From Lysobacter sp. MMG2 (GTDB lineage Bacteria > Pseudomonadota > Gammaproteobacteria > Xanthomonadales > Xanthomonadaceae), in NCBI RefSeq assembly GCF_016735495.2, contig NZ_JAERQY020000002.1, positions 186,001-250,000 of the forward strand: a DNA stretch of 64,000 nucleotides, in the 5' to 3' direction. Position numbers and translations under genes: made by a program. This document shows positions 36,460 to 48,686 of this stretch, one piece after another. A model generated the notes under the pieces. That model searched no databases. It saw nothing but the letters and a program-made list of their open reading frames with translations, and was not told the DNA's origin. Positions within the stretch are counted from its first letter, which is position 1; the number at the start of each line of letters is the position of its first letter.

Positions 36460-37200
36460 TCAGGCGGTGGCGAGTTCCGCGTTGGCGTCCGCCTCGACCA
36501 CGTTGAACTGGTCCCAGACGACCTTGCCGGCCTTCTTGCGGAGCTTTTCCAGACGCGCCTCGTGCGCGGCCCGCTCCTCGGGGCTGATCTGCACGCGCGG
36601 ACGCGCGGCATTGGGATCGCTGCGGAAGTGCACCGTTTCCACCGCATTGGCGACGGCGTCCACGGCGAAGCCGATTTCTTCCTGGCCCGACGTCAGCGCC
36701 AGGTACACATCGCCCAGGATCTGCGCGTCGAGCAGCGCGCCGTGGAGCTGGCGATGCGAGTTGTCCACGCCCAGGCGCTTGCACAGCGCATCCAGCGAAT
36801 TGCGCTGGCCCGGGAACCGCTGACGCGCCAGCAGCAGCGTGTCTTCGACCGTGCAGCGATCCTTGATGCGCCCGTACTGCTCGCCCAGCCGGCGCAGCTC
36901 GTTGTCGAGAAAGCCCAGGTCGAACGCGGCGTTGTGGATGATCAGCTCGGCGCCTTCGATGAAGGCGAGGAACTCCTCGGCGACCTGCGCGAATTCCGGC
37001 TTGTCGGCGAGGAATTCCAGCGTCAGGCCGGTCACTTCCTGCGCGCCCTGCTCGAAGTCGCAGTCCGGCTTGAGGTAGACGTGGAACGTGCGGCCGCTGG
37101 GGCGGCGCTCCACGTATTCGACGCAGCCGATTTCGACCACGCGGTTGCCGCGTTCCCAGCTCAGGCCGGTGGTTTCGGTATCGAGGATGATCTGCCGCAT
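36460..37200 (-). CDS. dnaQ: DNA polymerase III epsilon subunit (3'-5' proofreading exonuclease)
   Basis: A 246-residue DEDDh exonuclease. Exo I is ILDTETTGL, Exo II is IIHNAAFDLGFLDNEL, and Exo III contains HGALLDAQILGDVYLAL. It proofreads within the Pol III core. The start ATG 37200 gives the family N-terminus MRQIILDTETTGL; in-frame ATG 37209 and GTG 37215 are alternatives and none has a clear ribosome-binding site. It follows rnhA by 31 bases. dnaQ and rnhA are neighbours in many gammaproteobacteria, usually divergent in E. coli but collinear here. Confidence 0.95.
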   Translation of the reverse strand: MRQIILDTETTGLSWERGNRVVEIGCVEYVERRPSGRTFHVYLKPDCDFEQGAQEVTGLTLEFLADKPEFAQVAEEFLAFIEGAELIIHNAAFDLGFLDNELRRLGEQYGRIKDRCTVEDTLLLARQRFPGQRNSLDALCKRLGVDNSHRQLHGALLDAQILGDVYLALTSGQEEIGFAVDAVANAVETVHFRSDPNAARPRVQISPEERAAHEARLEKLRKKAGKVVWDQFNVVEADANAELATA

Positions 37201-37231
37201 CGGCTGCATTCTCACATGTTTCCGTCGCGGC

Positions 37232-37717
37232 TCAGCGTGCGGCGGCGCGCAAGCGCTGCGCCTGGGTGCGGGCGAGCACGTCCACGCGTTCGTTGTCGGG
37301 ATCGCCGGAGTGGCCCTTCACCCACTTCCATTCGATGCGGTGGCGCTGCGACGCCGCGTGCAGGCGCTCCCACAGATCGCGGTTCTTCACCGGATCGCCA
37401 GCGGCGGTCTTCCAGCCGCGTCGCACCCAGTTGTTGATCCACTCGGTGATGCCCTGGCGCACGTACTGGGAGTCGGTGGTGAGCACCACCGTACACGGCT
37501 CGCTCAGCGCTTCCAGCGCCATGATCGCGGCCATCAGCTCCATGCGGTTGTTCGTGGTGTCGGCCTCGCCGCCGGCGAGTTCGCGCTCGTGGCCGCGATA
37601 ACGCAACAGTGCGGCCCAACCGCCCGGGCCGGGATTGCCCAGGCAGGCGCCGTCGGTGTGGGCTTCGATGTGTTTGGGGGAGCTGGGAGATGACGACGTC
37701 GGATCAGCGTGATTCAT
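37232..37717 (-). CDS. rnhA: Ribonuclease HI
   Basis: A 161-residue RNase HI that cuts the RNA strand of RNA-DNA hybrids. The four acidic catalytic residues lie in [46 protein letters not shown] and [16 protein letters not shown] Ser/Pro-rich N-terminal extension of about 15 residues precedes the core. It starts seven bases after the methyltransferase stop. Confidence 0.96.
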   Translation of the reverse strand: MNHADPTSSSPSSPKHIEAHTDGACLGNPGPGGWAALLRYRGHERELAGGEADTTNNRMELMAAIMALEALSEPCTVVLTTDSQYVRQGITEWINNWVRRGWKTAAGDPVKNRDLWERLHAASQRHRIEWKWVKGHSGDPDNERVDVLARTQAQRLRAAAR

Positions 37718-37724
37718 GGCGCCA

Positions 37725-38435
37725 TTATCGCTTGTCCGACGACGACACCGGTGTGCGTCGGACCAGATGCGTGCGCGTGCCTGCCTGCCAACGAAGCCCG
37801 CGCAACGGCTTGGGCGGGATCAGTGCGTGCACGCGCTTGTTCACCGTCAGCGCGACACCGGCGCGCAGGCGATCGGACGCGCCAACGCCGACTTCACCGT
37901 GCGCAACGCGCCAGTGCGGCCCGAGCCATTGCAGGCTCACCGTATCGGCGGCGAAACCGGCGCGTCGCAGCGCCGATTGCCACACGCCCGGGTCGTACGC
38001 ACGCAGGCCGGTGCGGGCCCAACGTAGGTGGTACGGGCTCCACGGGTTCAGTACGGCGAGCCACAGTACGCCGCCCGGCGCGAGAACGCGGGCGCATTCG
38101 TCGAGCAAGGGCTCGATCGGCACGTCGTCGTCGAGCGCGTGCTGCAGCAGCACGGCGCCGAACACTTCGCTGGCCACCGGCAGCGGCAGGCGGCACCGTA
38201 CCGCACCATGGAACCCCAGCCCCGCGCGCCTGAGCAGCAGACCGCGCCCGCCGACCTCCGGCGCCGGCGCGCCGTCCACGCCCAGCCACGCCCAGGGTGC
38301 GGCGGGGCAACCTGCCAACACGCGCAACATCGCGGCTTCCTCCACCGCCACCAGCCCCTGCCCGGCCTCGCTGCTGAACCAGCGCAGGGCCGATTCGGAT
38401 GTTTCCAATTGACGCAGGTGGTGGGGGCCGGGCAT
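37725..38435 (-). CDS. SAM-dependent methyltransferase (type 11-like)
   Basis: A 236-residue class I methyltransferase-like protein. The post-nucleotide motifs are clear ([20 protein letters not shown] and [20 protein letters not shown]), but the N-terminal glycine loop is weak ([16 protein letters not shown]). It sits between divergent gloB and rnhA, the position of the YafS-type methyltransferase gene in the E. coli gloB-yafS-rnhA-dnaQ region, so it is probably its counterpart. Substrate unknown. Confidence 0.85.
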   Translation of the reverse strand: MPGPHHLRQLETSESALRWFSSEAGQGLVAVEEAAMLRVLAGCPAAPWAWLGVDGAPAPEVGGRGLLLRRAGLGFHGAVRCRLPLPVASEVFGAVLLQHALDDDVPIEPLLDECARVLAPGGVLWLAVLNPWSPYHLRWARTGLRAYDPGVWQSALRRAGFAADTVSLQWLGPHWRVAHGEVGVGASDRLRAGVALTVNKRVHALIPPKPLRGLRWQAGTRTHLVRRTPVSSSDKR

Positions 38436-38527
38436 GGTCGGGACCGTTTCCAGGATGCCGCGACCTGCGGCGTGTACGGTCGGATTGTGCGGCACGCACG
38501 CCGCCTCCGGGCCACTCCCGACACCCC

Positions 38528-39295
38528 ATGCACCTGACACCCCTGCCCGCACTGAGCGACAACTACATCTGGACGCTCTCCGGCGAGGGCGGCATGCGTG
38601 CGCTCATCGTCGACCCCAGCGAGGCGGGCCCCGTCCTCGCCGCTGCCGAGCACGGCCTGCAACCGGCCGGCGTCCTGCTGACCCACCATCACGGCGACCA
38701 CATCGGCGGCGTGCCCGGCCTGCTGGAACGCTGGCCCGACCTGCCGGTCTTCGCACCGGACGATGACCGCATTCCCGCCAGCTACCGCCGCGTCGGCGAC
38801 GGGGACGCGATCGGGATCGCCGGCTGGGAGTTCAACGTCCTGGCCGTCCCTGGCCACACCCGCAGCCACGTCGCCTACCACGGCCACGGCCTGCTGTTCT
38901 GCGGCGACACCCTGTTCAGCCTGGGCTGCGGGCGCATGTTCGAGGGCACGCCGGGACAGATGCATGCCTCCCTCTCGCGGCTGGCCGCCCTGCCCCCCGA
39001 GACCCGGGTCTGTTGCGGACATGAGTACACGCTCGCAAACGCGGCCTTCGCCCTCGTGGTAGAACCCGGCAACCGGGCGCTGCGGCGCCGCATCGAGGAG
39101 GCCCAGGCCATGCGCGAGACCGGACGACCGACCCTGCCCAGCCTGCTGGGCGACGAACTTGCGGCCAATCCCTTCCTGCGGGTGGACAGCCCCGAAGTAC
39201 GCGCCAGCCTGGCGCGCGAGACCGGCCAGGCGCCGGCCGACAGCGTCGATGCATTCGCCGCGTTGCGGCGCTGGAAGGACGGGTTCGTCGCGTGA
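38528..39295 (+). CDS. gloB: Hydroxyacylglutathione hydrolase (glyoxalase II)
   Basis: A 255-residue metallo-beta-lactamase-fold enzyme that hydrolyses S-lactoylglutathione to D-lactate and glutathione. The metal site is T-H53-H-H55-G-D57-H58 near residue 53, with VPGHTRSHVAYHG, LFCGDTLFSLGCGRMFEGT and CCGHEYTLANAAFA. The start MHLTPLPALSDNYIW matches the family. Its stop overlaps the mltD start as GTGA, as in the conserved gloB-mltD pair. Confidence 0.96.
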   Translation: MHLTPLPALSDNYIWTLSGEGGMRALIVDPSEAGPVLAAAEHGLQPAGVLLTHHHGDHIGGVPGLLERWPDLPVFAPDDDRIPASYRRVGDGDAIGIAGWEFNVLAVPGHTRSHVAYHGHGLLFCGDTLFSLGCGRMFEGTPGQMHASLSRLAALPPETRVCCGHEYTLANAAFALVVEPGNRALRRRIEEAQAMRETGRPTLPSLLGDELAANPFLRVDSPEVRASLARETGQAPADSVDAFAALRRWKDGFVA

Positions 39296-40527
39296 CGGGC
39301 GCTTCCCGATGGCGTCACCGGCTGGGCGCACTCTGTCTGGCCGCATGCACCGCACTACCCGTCTTCGCGCAGGAAGCCACCGGCGCCGGGTCGCCCGCGC
39401 CTGCAGCGACGACGACGGGCTCCTCCGGCGACCCGACGGTCCGCAACGGCCTGGAGATCTACCGCAGCTTCCGCGATGGCCTGGCCGAGCCGGAATGCGA
39501 TGCGGACGCGACCTCGCCGCGCTGGCGCCAGCATTTCGCCCATGTGCCGCGCCGGCTGGCCGCGGGCAATGACGATGTGCTGCCCCTGTTCGGGTACGTC
39601 GTGGATGCGTTGCGCGAGAGCAACGTGCCGACCGAGTTCGCGCTGATCCCCTTCGTGGAAAGCGGCTACCGTCCGGGCGCGCGCAGTGCCGCCGGGCCCG
39701 CCGGGCTGTGGCAGATGATCGCGATCACCGCACGCAACCACGGCGTGACGATACGCAACGGTTACGACGGCCGGCTGTCGCCCGTCGATTCGACCCAGGC
39801 CGCCGTGCGCTACCTCAAGACGCTGCACGGCATGTTCGCCGGCGACTGGCGTCTGGCGACGATGGCCTACAACGCCGGCGAATACCGCGTGCTCGGCGCG
39901 CTCAAGCGCAGCGGCCAGAACGCGCGCAACGTGCAGATCGACAAGCTCGTCGGTCTGTCGGACATCACCACCGCCTATGTGCGCAAGCTGCACGCGCTGT
40001 CGTGCCTGATCGAGCAGGCCGACGATCGCGAGGAATGGATGCGCGCACTCGACCGCAACGTGCCGCGCCTGCAGGCGGTCTCGCTGCCCAAGGGCGTGCA
40101 GCGCATGGACCAGTGGGCCTCGCGCACGGGCCAGAGCGTCGAGCAGCTCAAGCGCTTGAATCCAGCCTTCCCCGAAGGCCGCATCACGGCGGCGGGCGGC
40201 TCGGCCGCGCGCCTGCTGGCGATCGCCGATGTGGGCGCTTGGGCGGTCGCCGACGAAGCCAGGCCCACCGATCCCAACGACATCAGCGATGCCATGGCGA
40301 TGGCCGTGACCGACGACGAACCGCCGGCGCGCGAGCCGCGTCGCCACACGGTCGCCAAGGGCGAGAGCGCTTCGACCATCGCCAAGCGCTACCGCATCGG
40401 CGTCGACGATCTCCTGCAGCGCAACGGGCTGTCCGCCAAGGCCGTGCTGCGTCCGGGCCAGAAGCTGCTGATCGATGCGCTGGACTGGCAGGGCGACGCG
40501 CTGCCGTCCGCCACTGGCTCGCCCTGA
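39292..40527 (+). CDS. mltD: Membrane-bound lytic murein transglycosylase D
   Basis: A 411-residue murein hydrolase with an N-terminal signal sequence (LGALCLAACTALPVFA). A cysteine near residue 19 may be a lipobox (CLAAC). The SLT domain has the catalytic Glu in ALIPFVESGYRPGARS, followed by AAGPAGLWQM and TMAYNAGEYRVLGAL. A single C-terminal LysM domain (HTVAKGESASTIAKRYRIG) binds peptidoglycan; E. coli MltD has two. The start is GTG 39292, coupled to gloB. Confidence 0.94.
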   Translation: MTGASRWRHRLGALCLAACTALPVFAQEATGAGSPAPAATTTGSSGDPTVRNGLEIYRSFRDGLAEPECDADATSPRWRQHFAHVPRRLAAGNDDVLPLFGYVVDALRESNVPTEFALIPFVESGYRPGARSAAGPAGLWQMIAITARNHGVTIRNGYDGRLSPVDSTQAAVRYLKTLHGMFAGDWRLATMAYNAGEYRVLGALKRSGQNARNVQIDKLVGLSDITTAYVRKLHALSCLIEQADDREEWMRALDRNVPRLQAVSLPKGVQRMDQWASRTGQSVEQLKRLNPAFPEGRITAAGGSAARLLAIADVGAWAVADEARPTDPNDISDAMAMAVTDDEPPAREPRRHTVAKGESASTIAKRYRIGVDDLLQRNGLSAKAVLRPGQKLLIDALDWQGDALPSATGSP

Positions 40528-40641
40528 CCACCCTACGCCGGCGCATCGCCGCAACGCGGCGTCGCCCGCGGCTACACTAGGTCCTTTGCTCGACCGCGCT
40601 GCGGTCGCGACCACCAAAAGGCATCACAGAGGAATCGGCTC

Positions 40642-41436
40642 ATGGGTTTTCTGCAAGGCAAGCGTGCACTGATCACCGGCATCGCCAGCGAGCGTTCGAT
40701 CGCCAGCGGCATCGCCGAGGCCATGCACCGCGAGGGCGCGGAACTGGCGTTCACCTACCAGAACGAGAAGCTGAAGTCGCGCGTGGAATCAGCGGCGAAG
40801 GAATACGGCAGCGACATCGTCATCCCGCTGGACGTCAGCGACGACGCACAGATCGCCGCCTGCTTCGAACAGCTCGGCCAGCGCTGGAACGACGGCTTCG
40901 ACATCCTCGTGCACGCCATCGCCTTCGCGCCGCGCGAAGCCATCGCCGGTGAGTTCCTCGACGGCATGACGCGCGAGAACTTCGCGATCGCGCACGACGT
41001 GTCGGCCTATTCGCTGTCGGCGATGGCCAAGGCCGCGCGCCCGATGATGAAGGGCCGCAATGGTTCGATCATCACCCTGAGCTACCTGGGCGCCGAACGC
41101 GCGCTGGCCAACTACAACCTGATGGGCGTGGCGAAGGCGAGCCTGGAAGCCTCGGTGCGCTACCTCGCGCTCAACCTCGGCCCGGAAGGCACGCGCGTCA
41201 ACGCGATCTCCGCCGGCCCGATCAAGACGCTGGCCGCGGCGGGCATCGCGGGTTTCCGCAAGATCCTCGGCCATGTCGAAGAGAACGCGCCGCTGCGCCG
41301 CACCGTCACGATCGAGGATGTGGGCAACGTCGCCGCATTCCTGTGCTCGGACCTGGCCGCGGGCGTGACGGGCGAAGTGACGTATGTCGACGCCGGTTAC
41401 AACATCATGGGCATGACGGGCATCCACACCGAGTAA
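40642..41436 (+). CDS. fabI: Enoyl-ACP reductase (NADH)
   Basis: A 264-residue FabI for the last reduction of each fatty-acid elongation cycle. It starts [20 protein letters not shown]. The catalytic residues are Y148, Y158 and K165 in [20 protein letters not shown], and [16 protein letters not shown] forms the substrate loop. FabI of this type is the target of triclosan. AGAGGA lies eight bases upstream of the start. It is about 26 kb from the main fab cluster. Confidence 0.96.
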   Translation: MGFLQGKRALITGIASERSIASGIAEAMHREGAELAFTYQNEKLKSRVESAAKEYGSDIVIPLDVSDDAQIAACFEQLGQRWNDGFDILVHAIAFAPREAIAGEFLDGMTRENFAIAHDVSAYSLSAMAKAARPMMKGRNGSIITLSYLGAERALANYNLMGVAKASLEASVRYLALNLGPEGTRVNAISAGPIKTLAAAGIAGFRKILGHVEENAPLRRTVTIEDVGNVAAFLCSDLAAGVTGEVTYVDAGYNIMGMTGIHTE

Positions 41437-41459
41437 ACGTCACCGCCGTTCCCACGCAA

Positions 41460-41493
41460 AACAAAAGGCCCGGCATTGCCGGGCCTTTTTGTT
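41460..41493. terminator. Bidirectional terminator between fabI and ppiD
   Basis: Stem AAAAGGCCCGGC/GCCGGGCCTTTTT with loop ATT between the convergent genes fabI and ppiD; A- and T-runs flank both sides. Confidence 0.93.
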
Positions 41494-41537
41494 TCTGCTG
41501 CCGTTGACGCGCCGGAGCCCGGCGCGTCACGCGGTGG

Positions 41538-43517
41538 TCAGAGGTTCTGCTCGACCACCTCGACCTTGACGCGCTTGCGCAGCGCGTTGACCAGCGCGCG
41601 CACGTCGTCGCCACCGCCCACCTGGGCGATCTGCTGCTGCAGCATCTCGCGCTGCTGCGGCGGCAGGGTGGCCAGATCACCCGGCGTGACCTTGTTCACC
41701 GCGAACAGCACGATGGCACCGTTCGGCAGTGCAGCGTGACCGGCCGACACCTTGCCTTCGGCCGGCGCCGGCACCGCGAAGATCGCATCGGCCACCGAAG
41801 CGTCCGGCACCGGCGCGCCGCGCGGCACGCCCGGCAGGACCTGCGGCGGCGGCAGTTGCTTCGACGCGGCGATGGCGTCTAGCGTCTCGCCGCCGTTCAC
41901 ACGCGCGACCAGCGCTTCGGCGTCCTTGCGCGCGGCCTTTGCGGCGCGATCGGCGCGCACGGCGGCGATCACCTGCTCGCGCACCTGCGCCAGCGGCTGC
42001 GCGCGTTCCGGAGTGTGCGCGGTGACGCGCAGCAGCACGCTGTGGCCCGGGGCGATCTCGATCGGATCGCTGATGTTCCCGTCCTGGATCGCGTCTTCCG
42101 AGAACGCCACGCGCTGCACCGCCGGATTGGCGGCGATGCCCTGCGCGTTCGCCCGCGAGAACGGGCCGAGCTTCTGCAGCGGCAGGTTCATCTCGCGCGC
42201 GGAAGGCGCCAGCGACGTCGGGTTCTTCAGCGTGAGGTCGACCAGGCGGCTCGTGAACTCGCTGATCGCGCGATCGCGATCGGCTTCGGCCTGTTCGCGC
42301 GCCAGCGTCTCGCGCGCCTGCTCGAAGCTTTCCTGTGCGCCCGTCTTGACCTCGCGCAACTGAATGACGTGCCAGCCGAACTCGCTCTTGACCGGACCGC
42401 TCACCTCGCCTGCCTGCATCGCGAACAGCGCGTTCTCGAACGGCGCCACCATCATGCCCTTGCTCACCCAACCCAGGTCGCCACCCGTGGCCTGCGAGCC
42501 GGTGTCGTCGCTGTTGGCGCGGGCGAGCGCGGCGAAGTCGGCGCCCTGCGCCTTGGCCTGCTCGGCCAGGCGCTTGGCCTTCTCATCGGCCGCCTTCTGG
42601 GCGGCGGCGTCGGCCTTCTCATCCACGCGCACGAGGATGTGTGACGCCAGACGCTGCTCGGCCTCGACGAAACGGTTCTTTTCCTGCTCGTAACGCTGCC
42701 GCAGCGCAGCGTCGTCGGCCGGCGCGACGGCCGGCAGCTTGCTGCCGTCGACCTCGACGAACTCGATCTCGACCATCTCCGGCGCACGGAACTGCGCGGT
42801 GTGGGTGTCGTACCACTGCTGGATCTCGGCCGCGCTCACGGCCGCGGTGTCGGCCGCGGGAGGCGGCAACATCAGCAGCGCGACGTCGCGCTGTTCGCCC
42901 ATCAGGCGCAGCAGACGGTCCATCTCGGCAGAGGTGACGAAGTTGCTGCTGCCCACGCCGACGGCGAGCAGCGAACGCTGCAGGTCGTCGCGCACGTTCT
43001 CTTCGAACTGCCGCTCGCTCTGCGGCGGCGCCAGCGAGGCGAGTGCGAGCTTGTAGCGGTCGTAGTTGAACTTGCCGTCCACCTGGAAGCCCGGCACGTC
43101 CATGATCGCCTTCTGCACCATCGCGTTGCTGACGACCAGGCCCTGGCGCTGCGCGGCGATCTCCTGCACGCGCGCGTCGATCAGGCTGTCGAGGATGGCG
43201 CGCTTGTTGTCCGCGCTCTCGAACGCCCGTGCGTCGAACGCCTCGCCCTGCTGGGCGCGGCGCTGCTGGCGCTCCTGCTCGAAGCGGTTGCGGAACTCGT
43301 CCACACCGATCTTCTCGTGCGTCCAGAACACCGACACCGGCCACCATGACGGCGCGGACGGCCACCAGGTCGGCGGCGCGTCGATGCGCGCGACGGAGGT
43401 GTCGGTGCGCTGGCCGAGGTACTGCTCGATGCCGACGAAGGCGAAGGGAATGATCAACAGGCCCAGGATCACGGTGGCGATCCAGCCGGAGGTCTTGTCG
43501 CGTAGTTTCTGCAGCAT
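41538..43517 (-). CDS. ppiD: Periplasmic folding chaperone PpiD (SurA N-terminal / parvulin)
   Basis: A 659-residue inner-membrane-anchored periplasmic chaperone. A single N-terminal transmembrane helix (residues 10-31) is followed by a SurA-N-like chaperone region and a PpiC/parvulin domain (about 285-390; ASHILVRVDEK, GGDLGWVSKGMMVAPFENAL, GWHVIQLREVK). A long C-terminal chaperone part follows. It assists newly translocated proteins near SecYEG. A Trp-rich segment directly after the membrane anchor (residues 48-65: W51, W52, W58, W59, W65) is unusual against E. coli PpiD. It is downstream of hupB and tRNA genes, as hupB-ppiD in other gammaproteobacteria. Confidence 0.93.
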   Translation of the reverse strand: MLQKLRDKTSGWIATVILGLLIIPFAFVGIEQYLGQRTDTSVARIDAPPTWWPSAPSWWPVSVFWTHEKIGVDEFRNRFEQERQQRRAQQGEAFDARAFESADNKRAILDSLIDARVQEIAAQRQGLVVSNAMVQKAIMDVPGFQVDGKFNYDRYKLALASLAPPQSERQFEENVRDDLQRSLLAVGVGSSNFVTSAEMDRLLRLMGEQRDVALLMLPPPAADTAAVSAAEIQQWYDTHTAQFRAPEMVEIEFVEVDGSKLPAVAPADDAALRQRYEQEKNRFVEAEQRLASHILVRVDEKADAAAQKAADEKAKRLAEQAKAQGADFAALARANSDDTGSQATGGDLGWVSKGMMVAPFENALFAMQAGEVSGPVKSEFGWHVIQLREVKTGAQESFEQARETLAREQAEADRDRAISEFTSRLVDLTLKNPTSLAPSAREMNLPLQKLGPFSRANAQGIAANPAVQRVAFSEDAIQDGNISDPIEIAPGHSVLLRVTAHTPERAQPLAQVREQVIAAVRADRAAKAARKDAEALVARVNGGETLDAIAASKQLPPPQVLPGVPRGAPVPDASVADAIFAVPAPAEGKVSAGHAALPNGAIVLFAVNKVTPGDLATLPPQQREMLQQQIAQVGGGDDVRALVNALRKRVKVEVVEQNL

Positions 43518-43662
43518 GTCCGGGACGCGTTCAGTCGTAAGCCGGACAGTTTAGCGCGGCCGGAAGCCGGCACGGCGGGCCGTCGAGGGAAATTCGACGA
43601 TCGGCGGGAAACGGGTTGATGCCGGAAAAACGGAAGGCGCCGTTTCCGCTGCCCGGACCTGT

Positions 43663-43696
43663 AAAAAAACAAAGGGCACCGTTTCCGGTGCCCTTT
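43663..43696 (-). terminator. Terminator of tRNA-Asp copy 2
   Basis: Stem AAAGGGCACC/GGTGCCCTTT with a six-base loop nine bases after the tRNA; the minus strand continues GTTTTTTTAC. Confidence 0.93.
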
Positions 43697-43704
43697 GACG
43701 AAAA

Positions 43705-43781
43705 TGGCGGAGTGGACGGGACTCGAACCCGCGACCTCCGGCGTGACAGGCCAGCATTCTAACCGACTGAACTACCACTCC
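43705..43781 (-). tRNA. tRNA-Asp (anticodon GTC), downstream copy
   Basis: 77 bases with encoded CCA. The acceptor is GGAGTGG/CCACTCC with discriminator G. The anticodon loop CTGTCAC reads GAC/GAU. It is identical to the second copy at 43894-43970. Part of a hupB, tRNA-Val, tRNA-Asp, tRNA-Asp run on the minus strand. Confidence 0.97.
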
Positions 43782-43850
43782 GCGCTTTGAAACCTGGGAC
43801 TTGCGCCCCGAACCCTGGCGCGGCAAGCCGCGTTTCCGGTCCTCTCACTA

Positions 43851-43885
43851 ATTATAAAACCAAAGGCGCCGTTCCCGGCGCCTTT
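43851..43885 (-). terminator. Terminator of tRNA-Asp copy 1
   Basis: Stem AAAGGCGCC/GGCGCCTTT with a six-base loop nine bases after the first tRNA-Asp, then GGTTTTATAAT on the minus strand. The TATAAT at its end could also serve as a -10 box for the next tRNA-Asp copy, but no good -35 is seen. Confidence 0.85.
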
Positions 43886-43893
43886 GACGAAAC

Positions 43894-43970
43894 TGGCGGA
43901 GTGGACGGGACTCGAACCCGCGACCTCCGGCGTGACAGGCCAGCATTCTAACCGACTGAACTACCACTCC
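43894..43970 (-). tRNA. tRNA-Asp (anticodon GTC), upstream copy
   Basis: 77 bases with encoded CCA, identical to the copy at 43705-43781, and followed by a similar terminator hairpin at the same spacing. The pair therefore looks like a tandem duplication of a tRNA-plus-terminator unit with a period of 189 bases. Confidence 0.97.
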
Positions 43971-44021
43971 GCATGCTTCAAAACCTGGTGAAACTTTTCA
44001 AACAACCCGTGGGGTGCTCGA

Positions 44022-44096
44022 TGGTGGGTGCTGAGGGTTTCGAACCCCCGACCCTCTCCGTGTAAAGGAGACGCTCTACCGCTGAGCTAAGCACCC
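44022..44096 (-). tRNA. tRNA-Val (anticodon TAC)
   Basis: 75 bases with encoded CCA. The acceptor is GGGTGCT/AGCACCC with discriminator A. The anticodon loop TTTACAC reads GUA/GUG. It begins only 13 bases after the hupB stop, with no room for its own promoter, so it is probably processed from the hupB transcript. Confidence 0.97.
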
Positions 44097-44109
44097 GTCG
44101 GCGAGTCGC

Positions 44110-44382
44110 TTAGTTTACGGCATCCTTGAGCGCCTTGCCAGCCTTGAAGGACGGATTCTTCGAGGCCTTGATCTTGATCGTCTCGCCGGTCTTCGGATTG
44201 CGGCCCTGGCGGGCGGCGCGCTTGCGGACCTGGAAGGTGCCGAAGCCGACCAGCGTGACCGTGTCGCCCTTCTTCAGCGCCTTGGTCACGACATTGATCA
44301 TGGCATCGACGGCGTTGGCAGCGTCGGTCTTGGACAGCTCGGCGGCCTCGGCAACGGCGCCAACAAACTCAGCCTTGTTCAT
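44110..44382 (-). CDS. hupB: HU family DNA-binding protein, beta type
   Basis: A 90-residue histone-like protein that bends and compacts DNA as a dimer. It starts [20 protein letters not shown] and has the arm region [20 protein letters not shown] then [20 protein letters not shown]. Length is standard. It lies downstream of lon, as in E. coli and Pseudomonas, but with its own strong promoter. Confidence 0.97.
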   Translation of the reverse strand: MNKAEFVGAVAEAAELSKTDAANAVDAMINVVTKALKKGDTVTLVGFGTFQVRKRAARQGRNPKTGETIKIKASKNPSFKAGKALKDAVN

Positions 44383-44510
44383 TCGTTTCGACTCCCTGTG
44401 CGGATTGATGCCGCATGTTCGTAAGAAGCAGCATGTAATCGAAGGCGTTCCCCCCGATCGACTCTTGCCGCGCAGCCATTGCGCTGCAATGGCCTGCGCG
44501 GTCCGCAGCC

Positions 44511-44539
44511 GTTATACCAGCGGCATTTTGGCGTCGCAA
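44511..44539 (-). promoter_or_regulatory. Sigma-70 promoter of hupB
   Basis: On the minus strand, -35 TTGCGA and -10 TATAAC with a 17-base spacer. Transcription would start about 120 bases before hupB, so the HU and tRNA-Val/Asp genes can be expressed apart from lon. Confidence 0.75.
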
Positions 44540-44603
44540 GCTGGAAACCTAGCTGTGGCGCGGCTTCCAGCGTTTTTGGGTTGCATCCGACAGGCGGTGG
44601 GAA

Positions 44604-47039
<2,436 letters not shown>

Positions 47040-47116
47040 GGGGGACTCCGGGAAAACGGGGTGCGGGCGGTGACCGCCCGGGAGGTCTCGTGGGCGTGCG
47101 CAGCCCATGGCGACGG

Positions 47117-47145
47117 TTATGGGGTCCGGCGCGAACGGATGCAAG
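47117..47145 (-). promoter_or_regulatory. Sigma-32 (heat-shock) promoter of lon
   Basis: On the minus strand, CTTGCAT and CCCCATAA are separated by 14 bases, closely matching the RpoH consensus (CTTGAAA, 11-15 bases, CCCCATNT). It is placed in the clpX-lon gap, as for E. coli lon. Confidence 0.72.
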
Positions 47146-47171
47146 CGGCCCGCAGACTATGCTGCGGGCCG
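47146..47171 (-). terminator. Hairpin between clpX and lon
   Basis: A perfect 10 bp stem CGGCCCGCAG/CTGCGGGCCG with loop of six, directly upstream of the lon -35 element. No T-run follows, but its position suggests it ends or slows clpX transcription. Confidence 0.55.
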
Positions 47172-47249
47172 GGGGCATTTATCCGTTGAAAATCAGGCGC
47201 TTAGCCGCACCTCCGAGATGCCGGAGGCGGGACGCCGGTCACGTCGCCG

Positions 47250-48539
<1,290 letters not shown>

Positions 48540-48686
48540 GCCTGTGTCCAAATGGTGCTCGTGTCTCGAACCCGCCGTGGACGGACGCGTTCAGGTGGTG
48601 CGGCCCGAGGATAACACAGCGATCCGGCCCGCCTCGCGGGTCGGATCACGGTCCGGGTCATGGGTGGATCAAGGGCCGGAATGCCG

